Assembly: GCA_036897525.1 (NCBI GenBank)
Contig: JAYMTJ010000001.1
Location: 186,001-250,000 of the forward strand
Direction of reading: 5' to 3'
DNA length: 64,000 nucleotides
Origin: Pelargonium x hortorum
Lineage: Eukaryota; Streptophyta; Magnoliopsida; Geraniales; Geraniaceae
Shown here: piece after piece, positions 35,733 through 50,150 of the stretch
How the letters are laid out: each line of letters begins with the position of its first letter
How positions within the stretch are numbered: position 1 is the stretch's first letter
Notes under the pieces: generated by a model
What the model was told of the DNA's origin: nothing
What the model saw: the letters and a program-made list of their open reading frames with translations, nothing else
The model's database searches: none
Translations under genes and position numbers: made by a program

Positions 35733-38700
35733 AGTCTAATAAGTATAACTTAGCCTTCTTCTCTATATTCTTTCTTTTTAATACACTCTAACAAAAGTAA
35801 GGACTTTAATACAGTATTCGCTTTTCAATAAACTGTTTCCTCCAATATTTAAGATATAACCGAGCCTAGTCACTTTTTTTGCATTATTTATTCCTGTTAT
35901 GAGCAACTTTAAAGAAAGACGCAAATATAGAGCGAAAAAAGAAGTAAGGTACGCCCGTCCTTGGCTCAAACCCTGTGTATGAAAACCCGAGAATGAGGCA
36001 AAACCTCAAAAAAAGTTTAAAGAGAGATCACTCTTAAGTGGTTGGCTTGAACCCTACAACAAGATTTTAATGAGATCCTTGTTCTCCTACGAGCGGATTT
36101 AGTTACTTAAATTAGGGCTAAAACGGCCCCTTTACTAGAAATAACGCGCTAAGATTTTTCTCTAAAGCAATTGATTTCATTCTATGGAGAGCCCGCAGTG
36201 TAAAAGTTTTAGTACAGGGAAAGTCTCTCCTTAGATGCGGTTCTAGCATTTAGAACTTAAAGAGTTTACGTAGGTATTGGTGAACAAAGGTTGCTCTCTC
36301 CGGCCCCTATTCTAGGGTTAGATATTTGCCAGTAAGGGGATACTTCAAAAAATTTTCTTAAGAATATAAACTTGGACTAGATACTTACATAATGAGGCGT
36401 CTGGAATCCAAGCTATTAGTTGGATTTTGTTGCTTCAATAACACATTATAGATTCTTTATATTTAAATTACACCTCATCAAAACTTCTAAAAAAAAACCG
36501 CTACTCCTAAACTAAAGTAAAGTTACGGTTATTGCTGCAAGAGATATTTGGGCTGCATAGGGTTTTCTTTCTTAAATAGGGAGGAGTAAAACAAAATATT
36601 TAACTGTATAAAGTGAACAAAAAAAAGCTATGTCTGGAGCGGAGCACCCTTTTTATAAGGCCAGCACTGTACACTGTAGGTTTAAGCACTGTCAAACGAT
36701 TAAAAAATCAAGCTAATAGTATATAGCACGTTCGATTGATTAAGGAAAAATGTTAGTACCTTAGCTGACAGGCATTAACTCTTGCATTCCAGGGTCAAGG
36801 GTAAGAATAGTACAAGGACTCAGCTGCTGCAATAGGTATTCCAGTTCCTGGTAAAGATTTAGAGAAACCTCATTGAAGTGTTGCTTTATACCTCTACCAG
36901 GTGGAAAGGTAAGTCAAAATTCCAGTCGGATTGAGCTTTTACTTTTAAAGACCTGGAAATCTAGCAAAAAAATAGGGTTGTTTTACTGCCCCTTGCTAAA
37001 AGAGCATGAATATTCTATATTATAGTGCGAGTCGATTTTAATAAGTCCTTAAAATATCAATCCTAAATACTTAATCACTTATAGTATAGTGGAATCCTGA
37101 CCAATATAACAAGACTTGAAAGTAAACAAAATCTAGCCTGGATAATATTCCAGATTAAAGGAATTCCATTATTAAAAAGCAATACCTTTCATATATATAA
37201 GCTAAGGGCATTTTTCCTACTAGTTGAAGAGACTACTAACTACCACAAAATGCAAACTACTAAAGCTAAATAATTATAAGGAAGGGCGCAAATACATTAG
37301 AAAGGAGCCTTTTCACGGGTTAGTATATACAAAGTTTCTTCATTCAAGAAACACCCATTATTGTTTCTAGAAAATTCTATCCTATTTATTTTATATAATT
37401 TTAGTTATTAATTAGAAAGTCTTCTTGCCTAGAGTTAAGTACCGAGTTAAACTGCGTAGTATGCGTGTACTCTCAGGTATTCTAGTAAAATTGATATGGG
37501 TCCTTATACTAGATTGGAGTCAGATAAAAATAACTAGAAAAATGTTGTTTCTAGTGGGCAAGTTTCAAAAGCTATAACTCAAAAAAAGTCCTACTTTTTT
37601 TAGAAAGGATCCTCTGCTTAACAGGTGATCCAAAGGAAACGGTTGTATGTCATAGATTCAAAGCTTATTATATGCTACAAGTTCTAATGTATACTCCCCT
37701 CAAAGGAAATCCAGGTGTGCCAGAAATTGCAAGCCTAAATTTGTGGAAAAACTTTGCATAATTAAGAACTTAAGAGCTACATCTTTGTTACAAGGATAAA
37801 CAGCGTACCAGGACACCTATAAAGTCTTACTTATTTTTTATAAGTTTTCATACATTACCAATTTGATCAACTCACGAATTAATCTTAGGAATTTAACATA
37901 AAATACAGCACTCTAGAGCTGCTGGAGTTAACCCCCCTCTACACTTTGTAATTAGGACTTTACTCACTCATGATTTCAATTTAGTACTAGGAACTCCCCT
38001 GAGAGCTGAGATTTAAAAGATTTATCAAAAAATAGAAACTACTCTAAGGAAAACTCACAAAAGAATCCTATAAATTGAAACTGATATCTTAGGAGGGCTT
38101 CTGTTTTCTTTCATCCCTTTATCTTATCAGTAGAGGCGCTAACTCGTGTAACTGAATGCAAATAGATTTATAAAAACAACAAGCTTGACCTGCAGCGACG
38201 CCCCCCTTAACTACCCAATACTCTAAAGTATTTAATTAACCAATACACTATACCCATAGTTGGAACCAAAGTCTCTACCCAATCAGTTTGCCCCATTAAT
38301 TAAATAAATTAAGTATATAACGTAAAAATTATTGAGCACTTGTGTTTTAGCGTACGTAAATAAAAACCGAGTTTTCTATTGTTCTAATTAATATAGATTT
38401 GTTCCTTTTTTGTAAGCATTTACTTACTATAAGTGTTATATTAGTATCCTTAACGATTCCCGCTTTTTTATAGTTAAAGGGCTGGATAATAAAGTAAAGA
38501 GTTGCTTTTGTGCTCCTTTGGTTTACAGGGTTTCCTATTCTGGAAATAAAGTAGGAAAAAGGTACTAACTAAGTAAACCTTGAGGGCCTTCCTTCATTTT
38601 ATTTGGTTGCTCGGTACCGGGGTCTTATTAATTAAAAGAAATGCTGTTATTCTAGGAGCTTACTTATACTTATAGGACTAGAGTTAATAAAATCTATAAA

Positions 38701-38740
38701 ATAAGAGCAATACATTCGTTTTTTTACAGGAGAAGACCCT
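35733..38740. other. Gene-free AT-rich stretch
   Basis: No gene, RNA or long repeat recognised. AT-rich with homopolymers and scattered short G/C-rich motifs. Confidence 0.35.
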
Positions 38741-41700
38741 TTGAAATGAAAAGGCAAAGAAAGATATAAGGAGTCATTTTGGGGTTTTAGGATTAGGCAC
38801 TTCTCACAAGTTTTTTCCTTATTGGGATATTAAGAAAGTAAAGTTATAGGTCTTAAGAAAATAGGTAAGAGTAAGAGTGTGGCTACAGGTACAAAGAGTC
38901 AGAAGAAAAAAACAGGGGTACAGATAAAGGGTCTGAAAGCTTAAGAAGAAGTTTGTGTTCCAGTAAAATAGAGTGAAATAAAAGAGAAAGCCTTCTAATT
39001 CATGTTTTTTTGCTTAAAAAAGAGATATTTAGAGGAAATAGGGGGGTTCTTTTCTTGTTCCTACGGTACTTTTTCTTATAGGTTTAGCTTAACCAGAAAG
39101 GAATGTTACAAGCAAGTATAGTTTCAGTTCCTTTTGAGATTTGTATTTCGGCCTAATGTTAGGCGTAAATGGATGGATAGGTTTTTTCTTAGGTATAGAC
39201 AGACTTTGTTAGCGGATACTCACAAGATATTAGAGTAATAAGCATCTTCTGAGGAAATGGGAAACTAAAGACGGCTCCACTAAAAAGGAAAAACTTAGGT
39301 GTTCGTAAGAAAAGTGTAGTTCGGTACGTTATTACAGTAGAAAATCCCTAAGGGAATGCTAGCATAAGTATATAAAAGCATCGCCTTCCCCAGTTTTTTC
39401 TGTTCCCTACTAAGAGGCAACGCGCGGATTTAACAGGAAAATGATTCTTAAAAGTTTTGAGGGGCCCTATCTCTTGCTCTATCTAAAAAATCTTAGAATA
39501 CCCTTCTTCTAGTGTTAGTGTAGAAAATCTTAAAACGGAAGCGCCGAACTGGGGGTTTGTAAAACTAGAGCCCTATTCCTATTTCAATTTGAAAAGTCAA
39601 TCACGAATTTGTAACTAAACTCACGCATGTATCTACACTTCTGTTAATGATCGGCACTTCCTTCACCATATAAAATAAATAGATATTTTCTACTTAATTT
39701 ATCTTCTGGGTTATTTTATCGCTCCTGCTAAAATTAGAAATTTCTTTAACCTGGATTAACATTAACGTCTAAAAGTTAACTAGAATTTTTTATATACAGC
39801 CCCAAGCCGCTTTAGGGAATAGGGCTTTATCTCTCTTTTCCTATAAGTTATTTGCTTGCCACCATAAGCTATTTCTTACTTGGAGCCTTCACTTGGAGTA
39901 GAGAAGCCTCGGAGCTGCATGTTATCTTTCTATTTAGTAGAGAACTTACGATATACAGAAGGAAGAGTTTGTCACTACCACAAAAGGGATGCTTTTACTA
40001 TACACTTATATTAAGTCATAAACTAAGATAATGCCTAGGATATTCCTTCAAATAAGACCCTCTTTTTAACCAAGATAATAATGACAGGGATAACTTCAGG
40101 TTACAGGTTATAGAAATTAGGAGATGAAACCCCCTTTAAATACGAAAGGTAACTGTTTCTTCTAAGTGTATACTTCTATAATAAAGAAGATAATAAGAGT
40201 AAGACTCTCTATCCATTTATCAATGCCTACTATCCAAGAAACAAGCTCTTGCCTTATCTCTAGCAAGATTACAGGTAAGATAAGTACAGGCTATAAGGCC
40301 CATAAGAGGCAGACGAAGTTTGGACAGGGGATACAAAGAGTAGAGGTATCAAGAAGAGGAAAGTTATAGCTCATAAGAATCCTAGTAAGACTAAAGCTTC
40401 AGGTATTATTATCAAGATACAGAATTCCGGGATACAGAGTCTAGGCCCGTAGGGTTATAGCTCTAGGGAAAGGGATATATTAAGAGGTCAATAAGAGTAA
40501 GAAAGTCAATGGATGGGAAACTTCTACTTTTTAGTAAAGGGCAAGTCTAAGCAATTAAGGTAGGGGAACCTTAAAATCCCTGATGCTAGAACTAGAATCC
40601 TAGGAATTTCACAAGCAAGTCATAAAAAGTAGATGGTGGTACACTAAGTATGACTGCAAGTAACAACAAAGGAGGAAGATTCCCTTAATACAATAAATAA
40701 GTAAGATAATAACTCCGAAACTTCCTAATAAGATAGTCTAGAAGAATACAGTAGCTACTGATACAGGCTATAAGGTTTACAGATTAAGAGTCTAGCGCAG
40801 AGTAGGAGTCTAAATAAAGAAAGGAATTAAGAGTATATAAAGTCAGTCTTATATTTAGAAACAAGTCACAAGGAAGTTTATATAACTAAGTACTAATGGA
40901 TAGGGTTTACAAGGTCTTTTACTAATTAGCTATTTCCAGGGGTTTTGTCTTTGTCTAGGTACGGAAAAGAGGAGTAGGGTTTTAAGAAAGCAGCAGGTAT
41001 AGGTTATAGGTAGTAGGCCTAAGAAGCTTATTAGTTTTTCAAAATAGGAGTCAGTTATAAAGAAAGTTTTCCGCTTAAGTCGAGTGCAAAGTATATCTGG
41101 GGCACTTATTAACTAAGCAAGAGAGGTTTTTCCTCTATGTTTTTCTCAGGATTTCTTTGTTATTAGTTCAAAGCGATAAAAGTTCTTAGGGATTTCTTAG
41201 TCTTTTCTTCCTCTGCGAAAAAAAAGAGGAATTCTCTATAACTAGGTATTTTACAAGCATATGTAAGTTTACTAAATGTATAGCAGCCGGGAAAGTGGGT
41301 ATGGCTAGGATAGGTACGAATAAGATTCTGTTGTCCTAACGTATGTAGGTAGAGATACTAGAATTCTTTCCAGCGAGTGCGAGACTAAGTCACAAAGAGG
41401 AGTGAATCCAAAAGTGTTTCAATTCCTGAATGAGTTGTCTATTCTATAAGGAGACACGGGAACCTGAGAAGGGCAAAGTTAGCAGACTGTAAATAGTAAC
41501 ATTATGAAAGACACCGCGGATTCCTTGTTTAAGATGGGGTATTCGCCTTTGCTTTGGTTCAGTCTTTGAGAGTAGGGGTTTCCTAGAAGGATGCTTCTGA
41601 AAGGAAGACTTTGAAGTTGCTCACGAGGATAGATTGGAAGTTTTTGAGTTTATTTCTTTTACCGCGACTCTTTAGATTGCAGGCGGGATTCTAGGTCTAG

Positions 41701-42110
41701 CGCCTGGGATAATTCGTTTAATACGGAAGAATATTTAGCAGGGGTCTTCTAAGTAGGGTAACTGAGAGCTTTCTGTTTGCTAGACTATAATTGGGTACCA
41801 TAAAAAAGGAGGTGAGAATAGAACTTGAGTTTGGAATGAAGAGGAGTTTAAGGGAATTCCTATAAGAGAGCAATAAGGATTTTAAAGGATAATACAACGT
41901 GTAGTATTTTTATGAATTTTTGGTTGACAATTATTAGTGGGTCTAATACTATCAAATATTAAGGGAGAGATGAATCGAATCAAGTTTTGTAAAAGGATCT
42001 AAGGATGTGTTGTAACATTGAGAGTCAAAAAACCTACCTAAAGGGACCCTTCTCGACTTTCCGAGGAGTTGGTTAAGGCTCTTAAAAAAATGCTCTAAAC
42101 CTGACTTCAA
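38741..42110. other. Gene-free purine-rich block
   Basis: Strongly A+G-rich on the plus strand, most marked at about 40.1-41.1 kb. The frame at 40166-40369 gives a short basic peptide (MPTIQETSS, then KAHKRQTKFGQG). It looks superficially like a ribosomal-protein tail but matches no rps12, rps19 or rpl2 motif that I could check by eye. No gene supported. Confidence 0.3.
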
Positions 42111-42159
42111 AAAAAAAAATTCTGGTTTCGGTATTGTTGTAAGATGGGGTGACTCCTTA

Positions 42160-42225
42160 TACTTGATTGAATTTGAACCTGCGTGTTTTTATAGATAAGT
42201 GCCCCGCTCTAACACAGAAATTAAG
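42160..42225 (-). pseudogene. tRNA-like relic
   Basis: The minus strand has GTTAGAGC and CGCAGGTTCAAAT with the normal spacing: A21 to G52 is 31 bases. The anticodon loop position reads CTTATCT with U33. Stem partners are lost and the T stem does not close. Inferred decayed tRNA; low certainty. Confidence 0.25.
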
Positions 42226-45200
42226 CTCAAAAAAGATACTACGTTTGAATCCTTGCAATTTTGATTTCAATCTGGTTTATATTCGTGAAGAGTATTCTAA
42301 GTCAGCGGTATATCCTTATTAGCAGCTTTAGATCATCTCTCTTATAGAAGAGTTGGTCTTTAATTTCTAGTTAAGTTATTCTAATACCCAAGCTCTTCTT
42401 AGCGGGACAGCTCGATAAAAAACTTTCTTGGACAAAAACCCTAGAAATGAAAGCTGTTTTAGGGACTAATCTAATATTTCACAATAAGAAAAGAAAGGTT
42501 TAATTGAAAGTCGAACAAAGGATTAAAGCTCAAAAAGACCGCGAGAGTATTCATTCGTATTTCTCGATAGAGGTTAATATCTGTAATAGAATATATAAAA
42601 TTGGGGTTAACAAGAGTTAAGGGTTACTACTTTACTACTCTGGAAAATCTTAATTTCAGTTTGTTTTGTCATCCTTCCTACTTTACAGCACTTCTTGGAA
42701 ATACAAAAAATCTTTCAGAAGTTATAGTCACAGTTTGGTATCTCTCTTGTCCCTTCCATTCAACACGTAAATTTCTTCCATTCATCAATTTGGTATACCA
42801 ACACGAGTAAGCTTTTATTTTATAGGATTCCTTATTAGTATTGACTTACTGAGTCCTATAATTAGACTTCTTTATTTCTATTTTTATGAAATTTGGGTGC
42901 TGGAAGGGCTCACAATACGGGAACGGAAAATTCCTTGTAGAAAATGGGTCCTTCCAAAACATAGGTATTCCAAATCTAACCCACCGGTCTATTATATATA
43001 GTTCTAAGGCGTTTTCGATCTGGTAATAACCCATTTTTTTGTCTTCAAGTTACATACCCTAAAGTTCAATCTCATTTTTTTTTTAGTCCTTTATACTTTA
43101 CAGGACAAGTGGCGAGTACACAGCCTTATTTATAGGGGTTAAGCCTTTTGATTCTTTTTAACAAAGCGGATACTGCGGATTCGATTCAATCGTATTAAAA
43201 GATGCGAAGAAAATAGCTAACATAAAGACAAAAAAAATGGGGAGACAGAAATATGACGGAGTGTGCACTGAGATCCTAACAGAAACCGGGGATAATTTTA
43301 CTGTATTAAGGGCGCCGGGACTCTGCAAGCTTTACCGGCAATTTTGACTTGCTGCTAGATAGAATAGAATATAAAGGGAACTCCTCTAGAATACAAAACC
43401 GCCTAATCCGGAAAAACTCATTTGACAACATACCTGGAAAAATGCTTATGAATATGAGTAAGCGCTATACCTTTCAAACCTAGAACTGTTTTCTTAGGAG
43501 CTCGACCCCTCCCTCTTTTAGAGCTATACCTTGTTATACCCTTATAGCAGAACCGATAACACAGTCTTATTGTTGCCTGTCTTCTAACTTGGAAATGATA
43601 TTCTTGAGCAACTTTCCTAGAAAGAGAATTGTTACTATAGTTTAGATTACTCTCTCTTAGTTGTTACCGAATAAACTTTAGCCTTATAGAAGTATTTAAA
43701 CGATTTGAGGTAACTTCTTTATTACTTAAATTATACTGAAACCTAAGTATATATGAGAATTCCCTGCGAAACAGAAATCCCCAAACAGTATGTATGATGA
43801 TATGCATTTGAGATATGGACCATCTACGCATCCCGATTGCATCGATCGAATAAGTCGAGATAGGAGTATTCTAATGTAAGAGTAAAGAGTACTACTAAAT
43901 CCTTATTTATAGAGCTGCCCCATACTTTGTAACCAGTTCCAAGATAAAGTGATATACTACACAAGGATTTTGTAAAGGGACGAGGATAAAATCTAATCTA
44001 GTTCTTTTTGTCCCATAATAGGATAGGATTCCAGTCTAAGGCATTTCCCTCTTTATAATCATCGTAGCACGGCTATTAACAAGTTTTAAAATAACGGAGT
44101 GTCAGAAAATTGGGCAACCCTATGATTATGATGTATTTTGTACTAAACTAACTAAAGAGAAATCTATTGACAGCTTTCAAAAATATTAGAAGTACAAGTC
44201 AAGGTGTTCTACTTGGTAGGATTTGTTAAAGCATACTATGTAAGGAATCTGTATCCCTTTTCTAATTGTGGCATCTTTTCAGTATCATAGCTAGAGTAGA
44301 CTGTGAGATTCCATGTCATATTTATCTATTTCACTTAACTTTAAAATATATTCTTTCTTAGAGTGCCCGGTATATGTATGAGTAAACAAATGTCGTTCAG
44401 ATAGGGTAGGCATGCTTTGCTATATTATACTTGTGTATGTTTGTAGGAAAGCCGAATGGGCAAGCTTTACAGTATAGAGCCCTTGTAAGGAGTTTAAATA
44501 ATATAAGTCCAGAGTGAATTCTCAATAACAGAGCAGAATAAACATATGGAACCTTACAACTAATCATAAAAAAAAGAGGGACTAACCTCTGTTTGTTGGC
44601 GGGAGTGCTGTGCTATTCTAATAAGGAGAGCTCTTGCTAAACCCTGACAAAATTCTACTATTTGGATAAAGAAAAGGGGAGTTTCCTCTCTATTTAAAGC
44701 CGGATCTGAAAGTCTTCTTGACAAGATTACACACGCTGGGGTTAATCTCTCTTTTATATTTTAGAAAAAGAACTTCTATTATGCTAGTTCAAGTACCCCC
44801 TTAGCTTAAGTAAGGAACTTTGTGTGATATTAAGGGATTTCCGCTCGTAGGGAAGAACTCTTTAACAAAGGATAAAGTCAATTTAACAGGAAAAGCTTAC
44901 TTGACAAAATAAGTATCTAATACAAAAGTACTTTGTACGAAATAACCTTAATCCTATCTAATTGTTAGCTTCAAATTTGGCTATTACATACATATATATA
45001 TACATTACTAACTTCAATAATTGAGATTATTACCCCGGATATTCACTGTCCTTAATATATATTAGATGCTTACAGTATATAATAATAGAATCTTACTGGC
45101 TGGATATGTAACTCCAAATTACCTATATAGAGGAAAGCTTTTAATAAGGTCATTTTTAGTAATAGAACTCTCTTGTAAACACAAGCATCATTTAGTTTAT

Positions 45201-45785
45201 ACTAAATCGAAGCGTAACATAAGTAGAACTCGTAGGTTCAAATCCTATTACTTTTAAACTGAATACTGGACTGGTTAAGAGATAACTTCGAAAAAGCGGA
45301 GCTGAGTCCATAAACATAAAATAGACTGACTCGGACTAACTTCTAGAATCAATAAGGTATTTCGCACCCTTATGGTCATGTAACTTATCAAAGGAGTTCT
45401 AATTCTTAGTCAAAGAGAGATTCTATACAATTGGGAAAAGCCTTCGGTCTTAACTTAAAGAAATAGTACTAAACTAAATAGCAGTATGAGAATTCAAATT
45501 GAATGTGTTCATATGACTATTCAGATTCATTAAAGCTCAAAAGCGGGGTATAAAGGAGAACTCCCGAAAAAAGTGCAAGAGATAAAAAAAACTTACAAGT
45601 GCCCCTAACTCATGATTTAAGAAGGCCCCCCTTTTTTTAGATTTCATACTAGAAGCGAAGGGCAAGTTTTAGTAAAGTAAAACCCGCGATGAGAAGCAAA
45701 AGGGAATCTGGCACTCATAAGGGTTTCCGAGTAATAATTAATTACTAAGGTATAAAAAAAGTTTAGACTTTATTATGAAAAGCAT

Positions 45786-45793
45786 GGGGCCCC
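45786..45793. repeat. G/C-only palindrome GGGGCCCC
   Basis: Perfect 8-bp G/C palindrome; fewer than one is expected in this window at its base composition. Confidence 0.6.
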
Positions 45794-48700
45794 GGTTACT
45801 CTATATCCTTGAATAAACTTACTATTAAGTTTCCCTTACCTTACTAGGTGCCTGTCTCAAGGGAGGCTTTCGTTTGTTCTCATATTACACACAACTAAAG
45901 AAGTTCCGTTTATCAAGTAATAAAAAAGCTGCGGAGTTCCGACCCTGGATATACGTGGGAATATTCTTTTGTAGAGAGCGCTTGGATACGAAATAATGTG
46001 TGTGAAGAGGCTCCTGATGACTCCAATCCAAAGCTAAGTTTTAGAATAGTGAAATCGAGTAGAACAGAATCCCTTGAATTACTCTATTTGTATCATAAGG
46101 TCCCCTTAGTGAACGTACTTATCTCAAACTCCACAGTAACAGGGGTAAAGAACGAAACTACTCGTACTATGTATATACAATTTGACGAGCATCAAGGAAG
46201 CTCTTTCCAAAAAGACGAAGTTTTTCCAGAGTTTTTATCGCAGTTACCTTCACTACATTTGGATGGAGTCTCATAGCTCCTTATATTTCTTTACTTGCGC
46301 TTAACAATTCTTATCTTAGTATCCCTTGTGGAATCTTGTTTTACTACGTTTTTTATGAAACGCGGACCTAGGGTACCCCTTTGTTGAGCCCTTACATAGT
46401 TTTTTTTTCTAATTCCTTAAAATTGAAAATACCTAGCAAGCAAGCATGACATCAAGAAAGCAGTTTCCCCTTTAGAATTAGAGAGCCTTGCTCAGGAATA
46501 TAGGCCTAGTTTACTCCCAGCTTTAATCAATCTCATTTTTATTTAAATTACCCCAAAAATGGAAACAAAGGAACAACAGGCAACCCCCTTTCCTTTATAG
46601 CGGCACAGCTTCCGCTCTTTAGATTCCCAAAATCAAGATCTTTCTTAACTATCCTAAACCTAAAAACTAAGATAACAAATCTGGATCAATTAAGGAACAA
46701 TTCCTTGAAATGAAACAGACCTGCTAAAAGAAATATACCATGAGACCAAAATCCTTTTCAGTAAAGACTTTTTTAAAAAAAGCATTTAAGGTACGAGTTC
46801 CGCATATAATATATAAAATAGCCTTATGATCCATTATTATAATAAAATATAAAAAAACACTACCAAATTTAATAAGACGTATAGTTCTAGAGCCTCCAAG
46901 CAAAGTTGAGGTGTAAGTTTACTCTATAACATACCCCCAAAAAGTTTTTAGCTTTATCAGTTACCCGAAAAGGAGAGGGTCTTTGTTATAGTTAAGGAAC
47001 AGATTTATCTACAATTCCGTCATGGGGTCGTCTAAATAACCGTGCTTTTTTTTTATCCTAATTTTAACTAAACAAATAGGGCTCTAAAATCTTGAACTCA
47101 GGACTCCAGTTCGATGAGGGAAAACTCAATAGGGAATACCATTATGAAGTCAAGCTTCTTATCTTAAATTAGGGCTTAGTATACAAATTTGCAAGGAGTA
47201 TTCCTTATTTAGCAGTTTAACTTTACGAGATAAGCCCCTTAAAGTTCTTAAATCATATCGGGAAGGTCTCACACGCTAAAATTTCCTAAGTTAAAAAACC
47301 TTATGGGGATCCAGGGATTTTAGCAAAGAAGGCACTAAACAAAAGATTTAGATACCACCAAGAAAGGAATCTCCAGGATTCAGGATCTCGGACGGAGAGT
47401 CCCTATTAAATTAATAAAAAAACTATCTTGCTTTGGTATCATCAAATCACCTTCTATGAAGTTTGTAACAGAAGAAAGCGAGAACTTTTCAACTTTCCAG
47501 GAAAGGAAAGACACCCTAAAGTCACAGCATCCCCAAGAAAGTAATCCTGGTCATTCTTCCTTGAACGCCCACATTATAAAGACATGGAAGTAAAATCTTG
47601 TAAAACCCTTATTTAAAATGGAAAATCCTATGCCTATTTTCATGAGCTAAAACGGCTTAAGAGTCTCTGAGGTATGATTTTTTTTAGTTTTTAGAATTTG
47701 CTTTGATTTTAACTATCTCAAAAAAGAATTTTATTAGACTTTTTTTTTGAAATCTCTGACACGTTTAAGAGGCTCCTTGTTTAATAGGAGACTGGGGTCC
47801 TCACTCACATGCGCCATGCTCTACAGAAAAAAAGCTACTCTATAAATAAGTAAGGGGGGCTAACTATTTACTTATCCCGAGATACAAGACTCATAATACA
47901 TATCGGGAATGCTAATAGTGAGGAATTCTATAAAAAAAAAGGGAGATACAGGAATGGAAGCCCAATTTAACTCCAAAATGACTCCCATCCCGGAACATAT
48001 TATATAAGGCCAACACAAGCGCTATATACTTATACACTCTAAGAGAACTACACTAGCTTTTTAGAGAGAGTATTTACCAAAACCGAGTTTTACAGGGATT
48101 CCGCTTAATCATAGTTAGCCCACTTTAAAACCATACGGAGAATACTCTATTTCTCTCTGTATGCACCCCTACTATACAAAAAAAAGACCCCGTTTGTATG
48201 TACAAGATCCCTGGCGAATACTCTTTAAGGAACCCTATAATATTTATTTATAGATAGATTATAGGTGTTAGAAGACATTATTTTCGTCTAGTTATTTACC
48301 GGACTTCAGGCCAAAGACAGACTCTTCTAAGAATACTTATTTTATCGCTGTAATCCTATCTAATATTTTCTAATAGTTGAGTATTCCTTATTCAAAATCG
48401 AATAACTAATAAGATAACTTTAACTAACAGGGGTATCCATACTTATTTAACTACATTTAAGAAGTTTAAAAGCTCTTGTATTCTGAAATTTACTACAGCA
48501 ATTGTCCTTATTTGATTTGGTTGGTGCTAGACTAGATAGAGTACGACTAAAAAGCTTTCTTGAGAGCCCTGTTATAGAGTTATTTTGGTTTACTTTCAGT
48601 GTTTTTTATATATTCATTCTATAGAAGTTGCATGCCCCTTGTCTCCTCTCCTCAAAATATTTGGCAAGTCTTAAGGGATTCTTTTGCCTTTAGGCTCAAT

Positions 48701-49330
48701 CACGACCAAATTGTCTGTTTCGAATTACAATTAAATTCCTAAATAAGCTATCATGGAATTTGAACATACGAGATTCATTTCTCCGATACCCAGAATTTTC
48801 CTTGTGATAAATAAGATAATAAATAAGGAGTTGTCTCCGCTTCACCCTTAAAAGCCTTACGGATTAGCTTCTACATACAAAAAAAGACCCGGAAACCTGA
48901 TCCTTGAATTAGAATTCTATATTAAACACAAGATAAAAGCTACTCTTCCAAATTAGAACAGGAGTCTTTCTGTAATAGACATAAGTAACATAAGGAATTC
49001 GCATTCTTTTTCCACTAAAACACATTAAGCTAAGGATATATGGAAGTCCTGAGTATGTGCTCTACAAGACGGAACACCTTATAAAGGACAAAAAACTAGA
49101 AATTTTTGCTAGAGTTTCCACGAGTTTGCCAATTTTCTTGAATGAGTCGCGTATTGAAATGAAAAGGGCTGTATGTAAAAAAAGCGTTAGCCAAGAAACT
49201 TCCACGAAAACTGTACTTGAGTAGAGTGAGGCATAATGTAATGTGAAAATGTTTATGCGGAGTCTCTTTCTAGGATTTACCACTTGCTATGGGAGATTTG
49301 ATATATAAAGTCTAGTGAATTTTTAGATTG

Positions 49331-50150
49331 AAATAAAAGATTATTTTATAAATTATAATGAAAAGTACAAAGAAAATATAAGAAACTCCTCAACAAATTC
49401 AATTGTATTTCCTAGGTGTACAGATAAAAGACTTAGATCCAGAACTGAAGAAAGAAGACTTCCTTTGCTCTCTTGTAAAATCCCTTTTGAATCACTAGAT
49501 TAGGAAAATAGGATGGCAGATTACTTTTCCTTCTTAGAGGGAATAGGGGTTTACTCCTATCCTACCTACTATTGGTAGTATACAAGTCTTTCTGGGAACT
49601 TCCTGTATAAATAGAAACAATTTCGAATCCTTTTTACCGTACTTTCAAGGACTCTGTCATATTCCCAGGGGCCAGTACTCAATGCATTAAGAGCTTTCCA
49701 CTACTACTAAAAGAAAATGACTTCTTGAAAACACTTAACTCTATAATCCTAAACTATACGGAAGTTTTTGTCTTTGAAAGGAAAAATCCTAGCTTTTGAG
49801 AGGCAAGCATAACTTTATGGATATCTCGAGGGTTACTTTATTGACTTCAATTGGAGGACCTTGTGTTGTGTTGTGGGCAAGTTTCTTAAATAAATGACTT
49901 ATGTAGATGAGCGAGGTGCCTTGATACGAGGATGTATCTGGCGTATAACAAGGGTTAAAATAGTACATGCAATTGCCAGCCAAGTATATTCGTAGTTCAA
50001 TTTTTGCAGCAAGTCAGTTGATTAATGCTTCTTTTGTATTTGACCCTTGCTTATAACCAGGTACTCTTGAGTAGAGTTTCTCTATAATTGTTTCCAGGAT
50101 ATACCTGTATAATAAATAATATTGAAAGATATATCTTGTTTCCTCTTAAT
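49331..50150. other. Stretch with weak coding-like frames on both strands
   Basis: On the minus strand, from about 50130 down to 49789, there are roughly 105 codons with a single internal TGA. They include RYILETIIEKLYSRVPGYKQ, then GSNTKEALIN, then LAGNCMYYFNPCYTPD. On the plus strand from ATG 49358, segments such as YFLGVQIKDLDPELKKED and LPYFQGLCHIPRGQ read like protein but are split by several stops. I recognise no family, and by length alone neither frame is significant. It could hold a decayed gene. Confidence 0.15.

Larger units (their letters stand above)
42111..49330. other. Gene-free AT-rich mosaic
   Basis: No supportable gene. It holds a tRNA-like relic (42160-42225), an isolated T-arm-like GTAGG-TTCAAAT-CCTAT at 45232-45248 without the rest of a tRNA, the palindrome GGGGCCCC at 45786-45793, and a 92-codon acidic frame at 45998-46276 with no recognised motif. 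Confidence 0.35.

Noticed and set aside
40166-40369. Possible rps12-like start (MPTIQ...)
   Set aside because: The conserved rps12 core (TPKKPNSALRK and following) is absent.
45184-45255. Plus-strand tRNA suggested by a good T arm (GTAGG-TTCAAAT-CCTAT)
   Set aside because: No D arm at the right distance, no seven-base anticodon loop and no acceptor pairing. Kept only as an isolated motif.
45998-46276. 92-codon plus-strand acidic open frame
   Set aside because: Reads protein-like but has no recognisable domain and its length is within chance expectation.
47795-47830. Minus-strand GTAGAGC reminiscent of a tRNA D arm
   Set aside because: No T-loop motif at any suitable distance.
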